Below are positions 33,432-43,300 of a DNA stretch of 64,000 nucleotides, piece by piece (positions within the stretch are counted from its first letter, which is position 1; each line of letters begins with the position of its first letter). The notes beneath the pieces were generated by a model, which ran no database searches, was not told the origin of the DNA, and worked only from the letters and a program-made list of their open reading frames with translations. Both the position numbers and the translations under genes were made by a program. Source of the DNA: Erwinia sp. JUb26 (GTDB lineage: Bacteria > Pseudomonadota > Gammaproteobacteria > Enterobacterales > Enterobacteriaceae). The DNA lies in contig NZ_RJVB01000001.1 in the NCBI RefSeq assembly GCF_003751505.1, forward strand, positions 985,898 to 1,049,897, given 5' to 3'.

Positions 33432-34772
33432 TTACACTCCCAGCCAGACGCGCATCGCCGACCACGGCTTACGCAGCAGCCAGGCGATCAGCACCGTGCG
33501 TTCTCCGTAGATTTTCGCACTGCCCTTCAGCCCGACACGCAGCAGCGGATCCGGCTGGCTGAATCCAGCGCGTAGTCGGTAGGCCATAATGTTCTCCGCC
33601 GTCAGTGCCGCGCGGTAGCCGGTCTGCTGTAACGTTGCCGCCACCGATTTATCCGGCGCAACGTTGAGGAACAGCCGCACGTCGGCACCCGGTGCCAGCG
33701 CGATGGCGTCGGCGGCGGGCAGTTGGATCTCCAGCTCGCTGTCTGCCGGATCGGCCACCAGCATAATTTTCTCACCGACCGCCACCGGACGGCCGGTAAG
33801 ATCGCTGACGTCGTCAAAAATCGCCACGCCGTCGCGCGGGGCGACCAGCTCGGTACGCGCCAGCTGCGCCTGCAGGAAGGTCATTTCGGATCGCCCCTGA
33901 TTGCGGCGGCTGGCCAGCACCGCCAGCTGGGCTTTCGCGTCGGTATCGCTCAGCGCCTGCTGCTGCGCCTGGCGATATTCGCCGTCGCTGGCGGCAAACT
34001 GCTGCCTGGCGCTTTCCAGCTGGTTTTGCAGCTCGCGGGAGTCCAGCCGCACCAGCGCCTGGCCCTGCTTCACCGCCTGGTTGGGCCGTACCAGGATCTC
34101 ATCAATCACCCCGGCCAGCGGCGCGCGCAGCAGCGCCGGGCGATGCGCCACCACTTCCGCCGGTGCAATCACCGACTGGCGCACCGGGATCAGCATCAGC
34201 GCCAGCAGCACGGCGCAGGCGGCAATCACCCTGCCGCGCTTCGGCTTCTGTCGCTTAGCCCCGCGCCGGTTATTCAGGCCGAACCAGGCGTGACCATAAG
34301 CTCCGCCCAGCTCTTTCAACAATAGCAGGTCGCCGTCCTGCCACGGCGTTTCACGCAGCAGCAGCAGCGCCAGTGCGGTTTCGCCCTGCGCGGCAGGCAG
34401 CGGCAGCCACAGCCCGTACGCGGGCAGATACTCCTGCCACACCGCGCGGTCGGCGGGGTCCAGCACGCTGGCATCCAGCCGCGACGGCTGGCTGTAACTC
34501 TGCTGCCAGCGCGAACACAGCCGGGCCATCTCCTGGCTGAACGGCGCGTGGCCGTCCGGCGCGGCGATGCCGGAAACGGCACGCAGCCTGCCGCTGACGC
34601 CATCCCACAGCAGCGCCTGGCGGTAGGGCGTCAGGCGATGGGTTTCGTTGACCATAAAGAAGGCCAGCTCGTCGCTGCTGGCCAGCTCGCGCACCCGTCC
34701 CTGCAGGCGTAGCAGTTCGCTCAGCGCCCGCAGATGCCCTTCCGCTGCCGCGGTCTGGTTCATCTCACTCAT
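33432..34772 (-). CDS. HlyD-family adaptor with N-terminal GAF-like domain
   Basis: 446 residues. The N-terminal ~165 residues are cytoplasmic and look GAF-like (VRELASSDELAFFMVNETHR; ALLWDGVSGRLRAVSGIAA; GLWLPLPAAQGETALALLLL). One transmembrane helix follows (about 186-203, IAACAVLLALMLIPVR), then an HlyD/RND-type membrane fusion protein with lipoyl half-motifs (LRAPLAGVIDEILVRPNQAV), a coiled coil and beta-barrel. GAF domains bind small ligands or partners, so the adaptor may sense a cytoplasmic signal. It overlaps the upstream adaptor gene by ATGA. An adaptor with a cytoplasmic sensor domain is unusual. Confidence 0.82.
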   Translation of the reverse strand: MSEMNQTAAAEGHLRALSELLRLQGRVRELASSDELAFFMVNETHRLTPYRQALLWDGVSGRLRAVSGIAAPDGHAPFSQEMARLCSRWQQSYSQPSRLDASVLDPADRAVWQEYLPAYGLWLPLPAAQGETALALLLLRETPWQDGDLLLLKELGGAYGHAWFGLNNRRGAKRQKPKRGRVIAACAVLLALMLIPVRQSVIAPAEVVAHRPALLRAPLAGVIDEILVRPNQAVKQGQALVRLDSRELQNQLESARQQFAASDGEYRQAQQQALSDTDAKAQLAVLASRRNQGRSEMTFLQAQLARTELVAPRDGVAIFDDVSDLTGRPVAVGEKIMLVADPADSELEIQLPAADAIALAPGADVRLFLNVAPDKSVAATLQQTGYRAALTAENIMAYRLRAGFSQPDPLLRVGLKGSAKIYGERTVLIAWLLRKPWSAMRVWLGV

Positions 34773-35536
34773 TCCGCCGCCGTGCCCGAGGCGGCAGGCA
34801 GGCTGAACTGCGCCGCGCCGCTCATGCCGGGCAGCAGCAGGCCGTCACCCTTCTCTTCAATGCGGCCAAACACCTTCACCGACTGGCTGACCGGATCCAC
34901 CGCCGAGGAGAGCCGGACGATTTTCGCCGGGTAGCTTTCCCCGGTTTCATCCAGCGCCACGGTAAACGGCGTACCGGCTTTCAGCCAGCGCAGCCAGCGC
35001 GACGGCACGATCATTTCCAGCTCAAAGGCGCTGTCGTCGTACAGCGTCAGCAGCGGCTTGCCTTCCGGCACCGTTTCCCAGTTGCGCACCAGCGTTTCGG
35101 TCACGCGGCCGGAGAACGGCGCTTTCAGTACGCAGCGGTCGAGCATCGCCCGGTTCACGCCGCTTTCCGCCTGCGCCATGCTCACCGCCGAACGCGCCTG
35201 CTCAACGTCCGAGACGCTAATTGAGTTCAGGCGATCCAGCCGGTTGGCCACCGCCAGCTTTTTCCGCGCCGCCTGTTCGTTGGCGCTGGCATAGTTCAGC
35301 TTCTCTTTCAGCATGGTGCAGTCGAAGCTCAGCAGGGTGGCACCCTGCTTCACCCGATCGCCCTCTTTCACCGTCAGCGTGTTAATCCGCGCCGCAATGC
35401 CGCTGGAGAGCGTGGTCTGCTGTACCGCACTGAGCTGGACGCGCACCGGCTCCGGCGGCGCGTCCTCCGCCAGCGCGCGGTCGGCACACACCATCATCAG
35501 CGCCAGCAGCAGCGGATGGGCCAGTTTTTTGTGCAT
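34769..35536 (-). CDS. Periplasmic adaptor (membrane fusion protein)
   Basis: 255 residues from the ATG at 35536, which overlaps the TolC-like gene stop by one base. A signal peptide (LAHPLLLALMMVCADRALA) precedes a lipoyl-type motif (RINTLTVKEGDRVKQGATLL), a short hairpin and LKAPFSGRVTETLVRNWETV, typical of soluble RND/HlyD adaptors. It probably bridges the inner-membrane fusion proteins and the outer-membrane channel of the exporter encoded by its neighbours. Confidence 0.87.
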   Translation of the reverse strand: MHKKLAHPLLLALMMVCADRALAEDAPPEPVRVQLSAVQQTTLSSGIAARINTLTVKEGDRVKQGATLLSFDCTMLKEKLNYASANEQAARKKLAVANRLDRLNSISVSDVEQARSAVSMAQAESGVNRAMLDRCVLKAPFSGRVTETLVRNWETVPEGKPLLTLYDDSAFELEMIVPSRWLRWLKAGTPFTVALDETGESYPAKIVRLSSAVDPVSQSVKVFGRIEEKGDGLLLPGMSGAAQFSLPAASGTAAE

Positions 35537-37290
35537 CACTGCGCACCACCGGACAGGGAGCTGTAGCTGTCCCACATGTTGCCTGAACTCACCGCGTACG
35601 GCTGGCTGCTCACCGCCTGCTGCGCCGGTGTCGGTGTCGGTGCCGGACGGCTGGCGGCCAGCAGCGCGGCGGATGGCGTGGCGGTGGTGACTTTGCCCGT
35701 AGGCGCACCCAGTACCGGCACGGCAATCGCCCCGTTTTCAATCTGCTTGCTGGTGCTGTTGATGCTGCTGCTGAGCGCGGCCAGGCTGGTGTCGTTAACG
35801 CGGTCCGGCAGAATATCCAGACCGGCGGCCTGCCAGATGCTGCCCAGCGCGTTCTGCATCACCGCGAAGCTGCGGTCGCGAGCGCGAGTGGTCAGAATGG
35901 TTTCGGTGCTGACGCGAATCTGTTCCATCTGGGTGGCAGCCTGGTTACGGTAGCTGAGGTCGGTCTGCTGGTAGATGCCCTGCTGCACGCGCGCCAGTTC
36001 CTGGTAGCGGTTAAACATCTGCACGCTGCTCAGGTACTCCTGCCAGGAGACGTTAACCTGGGCCATCACCGCCATGCGCATCGCCTGGCGACGGGCTTCC
36101 GCCACCTGCTCTGCCGACTCGCCCGCACGCTTCACCGACGACCACGCCAGCACGTTCAGCAGGTTGCCGCTAACCTGTACCCCGGCAGAGGCCCAGCCGT
36201 GGTTCACCAGGTAGCTGTTGCTGTCGCCGTTCACCCCGGCAAACAGCGTCGCACCCGGCATCAGGCGCAGCAGCGAGCGGCGGGTTTCCAGCACCGCGTT
36301 GCGCGCTTCGTAGCTCTCCTCGCGGATTTCCGGGCGGCGCACCATGGAAATATTTTCCAGATCGCCGAGGGTGTAGCTCATCTTCGGCGCGGTCATGCTG
36401 CTTTCAGCAGGTACCACCAGACTGAAGTCGCTGGCCGGCGGCAGGTTCATCAGCGAGGACAGGCGGGCTTTCGCCAGCGCCAGGTCGCTGTCCACCACTT
36501 CCAGCTGGCGTACCATTTCCAGCATATTTTTCTGGAAGCGCAGGGATTCTACCGGCGGCAGCAGGCGCTCGCGCTCGGTGGCGCGGGCGTACTCCAGCGA
36601 GCGTTTCGCTTCGCCCAGCGCACGGGTCACTTCGGGCTTCAGGCGTTGTGCGGTGGCCGCTTCCCACCAGGCGGTACGCACCTGACGGGTAATATCCGCC
36701 ACCACTTTGCGGCGACGCTCCTCGGCGGCAAGGGTTTTATTCGCCTGCATATGGGCGTTGACGTAGCTGATACCGAAGTCCAGCACGTTCCAGCTCATGG
36801 TCAGGTCGGCGGTACGGGTGGTCTGATCCTGGCTGGTGGACGATTCCAGCGACTGCTGGCCGGTGGTCACCGACTGGCTGCTGGAACCGGCGACGTTGTC
36901 GCGGGTTTGCAGCCCGGCACGGGCCGCCAGCTTCGGCAGCATATCCAGGCTGGCCACGCTGCGCAGATCGTCCTGCATCGCCTGCTCCATCAGCGCCACG
37001 CGCTGCTGCAGGTTATACTTCAGCGCGCGGGCAATCGCTTCATCCAGGGTAATGTTGCCGCGCACCGGTTCCTGATCGCTGAACATCTGCGTGCGGTCGG
37101 TCATCGCCTGGGTCACCTGTTCCGCGGGGGTCATCGCCTCGGGAGTGACGGCGCATCCGGCCAGCAGGGTGCAGGCCAGCGCCACGGCCAGGCTTAAACG
37201 ACGCGGCGCGCTGACCGGCGCCTGTACTGGTGCAGAAACAGAGGTAAAGTGAGTCACTGAAAGCGTTCCCATCGTATTGAAATTATTCAT
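35536..37290 (-). CDS. TolC-family outer-membrane channel lipoprotein
   Basis: 584 residues. A long N-terminus leads to a lipobox (LLAGC, Cys46). Two outer-membrane-efflux-protein repeats follow, with NITLDEAIARALKYNLQQRV at the start and long coiled coils (ADITRQVRTAWWEAATAQRL; MAVMAQVNVSWQEYLSSVQM). The C-terminal ~90 residues are low-complexity (Ala/Pro/Thr/Ser). It forms the trimeric exit duct. Its gene follows the giant adhesin by 19 bp and is joined to the adaptor genes, so the adhesin is its likely cargo. Confidence 0.92.
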   Translation of the reverse strand: MNNFNTMGTLSVTHFTSVSAPVQAPVSAPRRLSLAVALACTLLAGCAVTPEAMTPAEQVTQAMTDRTQMFSDQEPVRGNITLDEAIARALKYNLQQRVALMEQAMQDDLRSVASLDMLPKLAARAGLQTRDNVAGSSSQSVTTGQQSLESSTSQDQTTRTADLTMSWNVLDFGISYVNAHMQANKTLAAEERRRKVVADITRQVRTAWWEAATAQRLKPEVTRALGEAKRSLEYARATERERLLPPVESLRFQKNMLEMVRQLEVVDSDLALAKARLSSLMNLPPASDFSLVVPAESSMTAPKMSYTLGDLENISMVRRPEIREESYEARNAVLETRRSLLRLMPGATLFAGVNGDSNSYLVNHGWASAGVQVSGNLLNVLAWSSVKRAGESAEQVAEARRQAMRMAVMAQVNVSWQEYLSSVQMFNRYQELARVQQGIYQQTDLSYRNQAATQMEQIRVSTETILTTRARDRSFAVMQNALGSIWQAAGLDILPDRVNDTSLAALSSSINSTSKQIENGAIAVPVLGAPTGKVTTATPSAALLAASRPAPTPTPAQQAVSSQPYAVSSGNMWDSYSSLSGGAQ

Positions 37291-37309
37291 TTATAAAGTT
37301 AAATCCCTG

Positions 37310-40300
37310 TTAGTCACGCGCCAGCGCATTCAGCGCCTGGAGCAAATCGTCGCCGTCGCCGCGCAGGGCATTCAGCGAGTGTGAAACACCCTGATTAAAG
37401 GCCACATCCGGCTGCGCCTGAACGCGTACGCCGGTGGTCGGTATCAGGAAGCGTTCGCTGGCTTCCGCCGCCGCGCGCGCTGACTCGCTGCCGTGCAGCG
37501 TCAACAGCAGCGACGGGGCACCGCCCGCACGCTCAAGGCGCAGCTGAATCTGACCGACGCGACCGGCATCGGCGGCATTAATTTGCAGCTCGCGGCGTGC
37601 GGCGTCATAGCGGATCCATTCCGGCAGCGGACGACCGTTGGCCAGCTGAACCGACACAATGCCGCCGCGCCCCGCCAGGCCAGGCGGTAGCGCATAGACC
37701 TGCTGACCGTTGCCGCCGTCGTGCCATTCACCGCGCCATGCGGTGGCGCGCGCCAGCGCCGGGTTATCGGCGGTACGGGAAGTAAAGTTGACCTTCTCCA
37801 GCGGCGGCATCAGCGTTGGCATCAGCGGATCGAGCTGCCACGGCGTGGCCTGGTAGTCCAGCGGACCGCTGGCCAGCACCGGGGTATCGCTCAGCACCAG
37901 CGGGTCGCGCGGTGCCTCGGCGCTGACCGGGATAAATTCCGGCTCGCGCTCCTGCCAGATAAAGCGTTCGGCATTGCCGTCCGCCTGCGGGAATAGCCTG
38001 ACCGGGGTCATCACCACCGGTGAGACGCCCGCGCCCGCAGGCTGGATAGTCAGCGTAAAGGTGCGGCTGGCCACGCCGCCGTAAGGATCGGTGACGCTAA
38101 CGGTAATCAGGTAGCTGCCGTCGGTGGCGGCGCGGCCGCTGAGGGTGCGGCTGTCAGCGTCAAAGCTCAGCCCGTCCGGCAGCCCGCTGACGCTCCAGGT
38201 GAGGTCATCGCCATCGGCATCGTTAAACAGATCCGCGGGCAGCGTCTGCTGCCAGTCAATGCCGGCTATCGGCTGGTCCGGGGTAAATGTGACGTCGGTG
38301 ACCTGCGGCGCGCGGTTGGCCAGTAGCACCAGCGTGCGGCTGACGCTGGCACCCCAGGCATCGGTCGCAGTCAGCGTCAGGGTGTAGCGCCCGGACGGCA
38401 GCGTGCCGCTCAGCGTGTGGGTTTCGGCATCAAAGCGAAGTCCCGCAGGCAGGTTATCCGCCTGCCAGGTCAACGCATCGCCGTCGGCGTCGGTAAACAG
38501 CGTGTCGGCCAGCGCCACGCTAATGGCCGTACCGGATGAGACGCTGAAGCTGGTCTCACCGCTGCCCAGTTCCGGCGTGGTATTCACCCGCAGTTCAAGC
38601 TGGCGGGTCGCGCTGGCACCGTCGCCGTCGGTCACGGTAATGGTCAGGGAATAGACCCCTGCCGAGGTAGCGGTACCGCTCAGCGTGCGGGTGGCCGCAT
38701 CAAAGGTGACCCCGTCCGGCAGGCCGCTGATGCGCCAGCTCAACGTGTCGTTATCAGCATCGGTAAACATCCCCTGTGGCAGCGTGGCGGTGTACGCCGT
38801 ACCAAGGGTGATCACCGCAGGCTGATAGCTGACGTCGGTACTCTGCGGCGCGTGGTTAATGGTGACATCCTGCTGCCAGGCACCGCTGGTGAGCTCACCG
38901 TCGCTGACAATAAGTGACAGTGTCACTGTGCGTCCGGTGCTGTTGTCCGCATTGTTGTAGACCAGGCTGCTGATAACCCGGCCTGCGGTGGCGCTGCTGA
39001 CGCCGTCGGCGAAGGTGACGATCAGCACACCGTCGTGCTGGCTGAAGCTACCAATCACCGTGCCGTTATCCAGAACCCGGCCGTCGGCGTTCAGGGTCAG
39101 GCCGCTGTCGGCGGTGAAGGCAAAGCTGCCCAACCCGCTGCTGTCGGTGACGGTAACGCTCGCCCCGCCGTAGTTGCCGCTGCCGTCGTTAAGCACGTCC
39201 AGCGCTTTGTCTTTTAGCGTAACGTCGCTGCTGAAGTTCAGCTCCGCGCCGCTGCCGACGGTGTAACGCACCTCTTCAACCACGGTAATCAGGCTGGCGA
39301 GCTGGCTGCCGCTGACGATCACTCCGCCGTCGCTGGTGGTGAGGATTTTGGTTGCGCCGTTCAGCGCCGCGTACTCGCTGCTGCTCCAGCTGGAGGTCAG
39401 GGTCAGCTTGCCGCTGTTGCCGATGCTGTAAGCCTGCAACGTCCCGTCGCTCAGGGTAACGTACAGGCTGTCGCTGCTGGTCGCCAGCGCGGTCACGCCG
39501 CTGATATCGCTCATCACGCCGGTCTGCACGATCTGGCCGCTCTTCTGGTTCAGGCTGAAGATTTGCAGGCCGCTGCTGGTGGCGACGTAAATCAGGCTGC
39601 CGTCCTCGCTGACGGTCATCGCCGACGGTGAGTCGATGGACAGCTTGCTGCCGCTGGCGTCGGTGTCCTGATCGAAGACCGCGCCGAGCAGCGCCAGCGT
39701 ACCGTCCGCCTGGCGCTGGTAGACAATAATGGCGTTGGGGAACTGATCCGCTACCGGGTCGGTGACGATAAACAGATAATCGCCGCTGAGCACCTGCGCC
39801 ACCGGCTGCCACAGGTGCGGCGGATCGAAGGCATTGGCTTCGACATCCCCGAGATTGGTCATCTTGCCGGTTTCGGCATCGATGGCGATCGCGCTGAGAC
39901 CGCTCTGGTTATACACGTAGATCGTCAGCCCGTCGTCGGAGACCAGCACCGAGCTGATATCCCACATTTGCACGGTATCGAGCTGCGTCAGCGTACCGTC
40001 GGTCCCGATACTGAAGATATTCAGGCTGTAATTGATTTCATCATCCGACGCACCTTCCGCTTTGCCGCTGGTGCTGATCACCAGCTTGCTGCCGTTATCA
40101 ATCAGGGCGATCTTGTCGATTTTACCCAGCCCGCTGTCCATGTTGCCGAGCCAGGTCAGCGCCCCGGTGGTGGTATCGCGGCTGAACAGCGCGACCTTGC
40201 CGCTGCCGTCGATGGCGTACAGGCTGGTGCCGTCATCCGACAGCACGGTTTGGATCAGGGTGCCGAGGCCGCTCACTTCACTGAGGCTGCCGGCCCAGGC

Positions 40301-43300
40301 CAGCTTATCGCTGTCCGGTGAGCTGAGCTGCGGACCGGCGTCCTGCGCCTGAAGCGTAATCACCGAGTGGATATCCAGATCGGTGCTGTCGCTGCCGCCG
40401 AGCGCGGTACCGCCACTGTCTTTAATCCCGGTCAGCACGATTTCGCGGCTGCCGAGATAGGCATCCGGGTTGCCGTAGCCAAGGGTATTGATCAGCGTCT
40501 GGGCTTTTTCAGCGCTGATGCCCGCGTCGCTGACGAGGGTTAACGAGGCCACGCCGTCGGTCACGCTGACGGTGACCACGATATTGCTGTCGGTCAGCAC
40601 GCGAACGCCGTCGGCCAGCAGGACGTTTTTGCCGTCAATCACCAGATAATCGCTCTCGCCGCTCACCAGTCCGCTGACGCTGAGGGTGATTTGTACGATG
40701 CTCTGGCCGTTCTCGATGGTATCCACCACCGTGTTGCTGAACACCAGCGTGCTGCCGCTGGTGTCGCGGTAGGTCGGGTCGGTGGCCTGGCTGCTCACTT
40801 CCGGCGCGTCGTTAATCTGAGTGACATTGACCTCAACCGACTGGCTGGCGGTGGTCCAGGGATCGCTGATGCTGACCACCATCTTCAGGGTGCTGCCCGG
40901 CGCTTTACTGGTGCTCTGCCAGCTGATTTGATGCAGCACCTGATTAGCGACCGCGGTGGTGACATCGGCGGTAAAGGTCACGGTCAGGGTACCCTCGCTG
41001 ACGGTGAAGCTGGCGATGGCGGTGCCGTTAAGCAGGATGTTGCCGTTCTCCAGCGTCAGCCCGTTACCCTCTTGCAGACTGTAACTGTCGTCGGCGTTGG
41101 TTCCCCCGTCACGCGCCATGGTAATGCTGGCACCGTTATAGTTGCCCGCACCGCCGTTGGCCGCATCGTAATCCACGTCGCGGAGCACCAGCTGGCTGGC
41201 GATCTGGCTGCTGCCGCGTTCGGTCCACGCCACCGAGACCAGATCCGTTGAACTGTCGAACGCGCGCAGGCCGGTTTTGTAGTAGCGCGATCCGCCGTAG
41301 ATCGATTTGCCGTCGGCGGAGATCGCCACCGCAATCATCGCGCCGTCGCCCTGAAGGGTATTGCGCAAGGTCAGGCTGCCGCCGTCACCGATGGTGTACA
41401 CCGCCAGGCTGGCGGCGTTGGTGCCAACGTACAGCGCCGTGCCGTCGGCGGAAAGCGTCACCGACATCGGGAAGCCGCCGACCTCGGCGTTGACGGATTT
41501 TGACGAAATCAGGCTCATGCTGCCGTTCGCCGCATCGTAGTGCAGCACGGTCAGGTAGTTAGCGGTACCGGTCACCACGTAGATATAGCCGTCATCGGAA
41601 ACCGTCATCTGGGTGAAGACGCCGCCGTTTAATCCGCTGCTGGAGCTTAGCGTGCCCGCGCTGCTGGCGTTGCCGTCTTTATCGGTCCAGGTCAGTGCGG
41701 TGGCGTCGCGGGTCAGCTTGCCGGCATAGCTCAAAACGCCACTGCTGTCGGTGGTGTAGAGATTCATATTACCGGTGCTGCTGATGATGTACAGCGTGCC
41801 GCTGGCGTCGAAGTCCATGCTGACGGCGCTGCTCAGGCCGGTGAAGTTCTCCTGCGCGGCGAGTTTGCCCTGCGCATCCACGCTGTAGCGGTACAGCCCG
41901 CTGGCGGTCAGCGCGTAAACGCTGCTGCCGTCATCGGACATCGCCAGTTTTACCGCCGTCGCGCTGAGATTCACGCTGGAAACCGCCGTCAGCGAACCGT
42001 CATCGCCGAGGGTAAACGCCTGCAGTACCGCCTGACCGCTGCTGTTGGTGCCGGACAGATACAGGGTGTTGCCATCGGCGGAAAACGCCGTCTGGGTGGT
42101 GCCCTGAATACCTTCGATTTCGATACCGTTGGTATCGTTACCGTCATTGACGCTGCCCTGGGTATAGGTTTTTTGCAGCGTCAGTACGCCGGTGCTGGTA
42201 TCGCGGCTGTACACACTGACGTAAATAGTGCCGGTCCAGTTAGCCCCGGTGCCGCCGATCACCACCAGGCTGGTGCCATCGTCCGAAAGCTTGATCGCGT
42301 CCACGTAGTAGCCATAGTTCTCAAGGCCACCCTTCGAGGTGTAGATCAGCGAACTGGACTGCGGGCCGAGCGTCGGTTGGGTGTTGGCAGCCTCATCGGC
42401 GGTAATCACCCGCAGGGTCATATCACGGCTGGCGCTGTCGCCGGACTTATCGGTGACGGTAATGGTCAGGTAGTTATCGCTAAGCGAGGTCGCCGTACCG
42501 CTGATGGTCAGGGTTTTTGCATCGAAGGTCAGCCCTTCCGGCAGTCCGTCTACCGTCCACGTCAGCGTGTCGCCGTAAATGGCATCGGCATCGTTAAACA
42601 GCGTGGTGTCCAGCTTCAGGGTGAACGACTCGTTGACCACCGCCGAGCTTAGCTGACTGCTGGCGTCCCAGTTGGTTTCCGGGGCGCGGTTATCGATCTG
42701 CGCCACCGCCAGCGACAGCGTCAGACTGGCGGTGGCACCGGTGCTGTCCTTCGCGCTGAGAGTGATGCTGAAGGTGCCAACCGCCGTGGTGGAGCCGGAA
42801 ATGGTATGGGTTTCGGCATTAAAAGTCAGGCCGTCCGGCAGGCCGGTGACGCTCCAGATCAGGTTTTCGCCGTCAGCATCGCTAAACAGCGCAGGCAGCT
42901 CCAGCCAGTAGTCCGTCTCGGTAGTGGCCTGCGGCAGAGTATAACCGGCGGTCACCTCCTGGTTGAGCAGCGGACTGGTGTTGACGCGCAGCAGCACGGT
43001 GCCGGTGTTGCTGTTCAGCTGGCCGTCATTGACCACCACACTGAGCGTCACCAGCGCGCTGCTGGTCCCGGTGGTCGCCCACATCACCTGCTGCAGCACC
43101 TGGTTGGCGGTGGCGGTGGTCACGTCGGCGGTGAAGGTGATTTTCACCGTATTACCGCTGGCGGCAACGGTGCCAATCACGCTGCCGTTCAGCAGCAGCT
43201 GGCTGCCCTGCTGGGTCAGGCCGCCGTCGCTGGCGAAGCTGTACTGGCTATCGCTGCTGCCGGAGGCGGTCAGGGTGATCGAGGCGCCTATATAGTTGCC

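Noticed and set aside
36199-37197. Plus-strand open frame (332 codons) opposite the TolC-like gene
   Set aside because: Histidine/glutamine/arginine-rich shadow; the minus-strand frame has clear TolC features and joins its neighbours.
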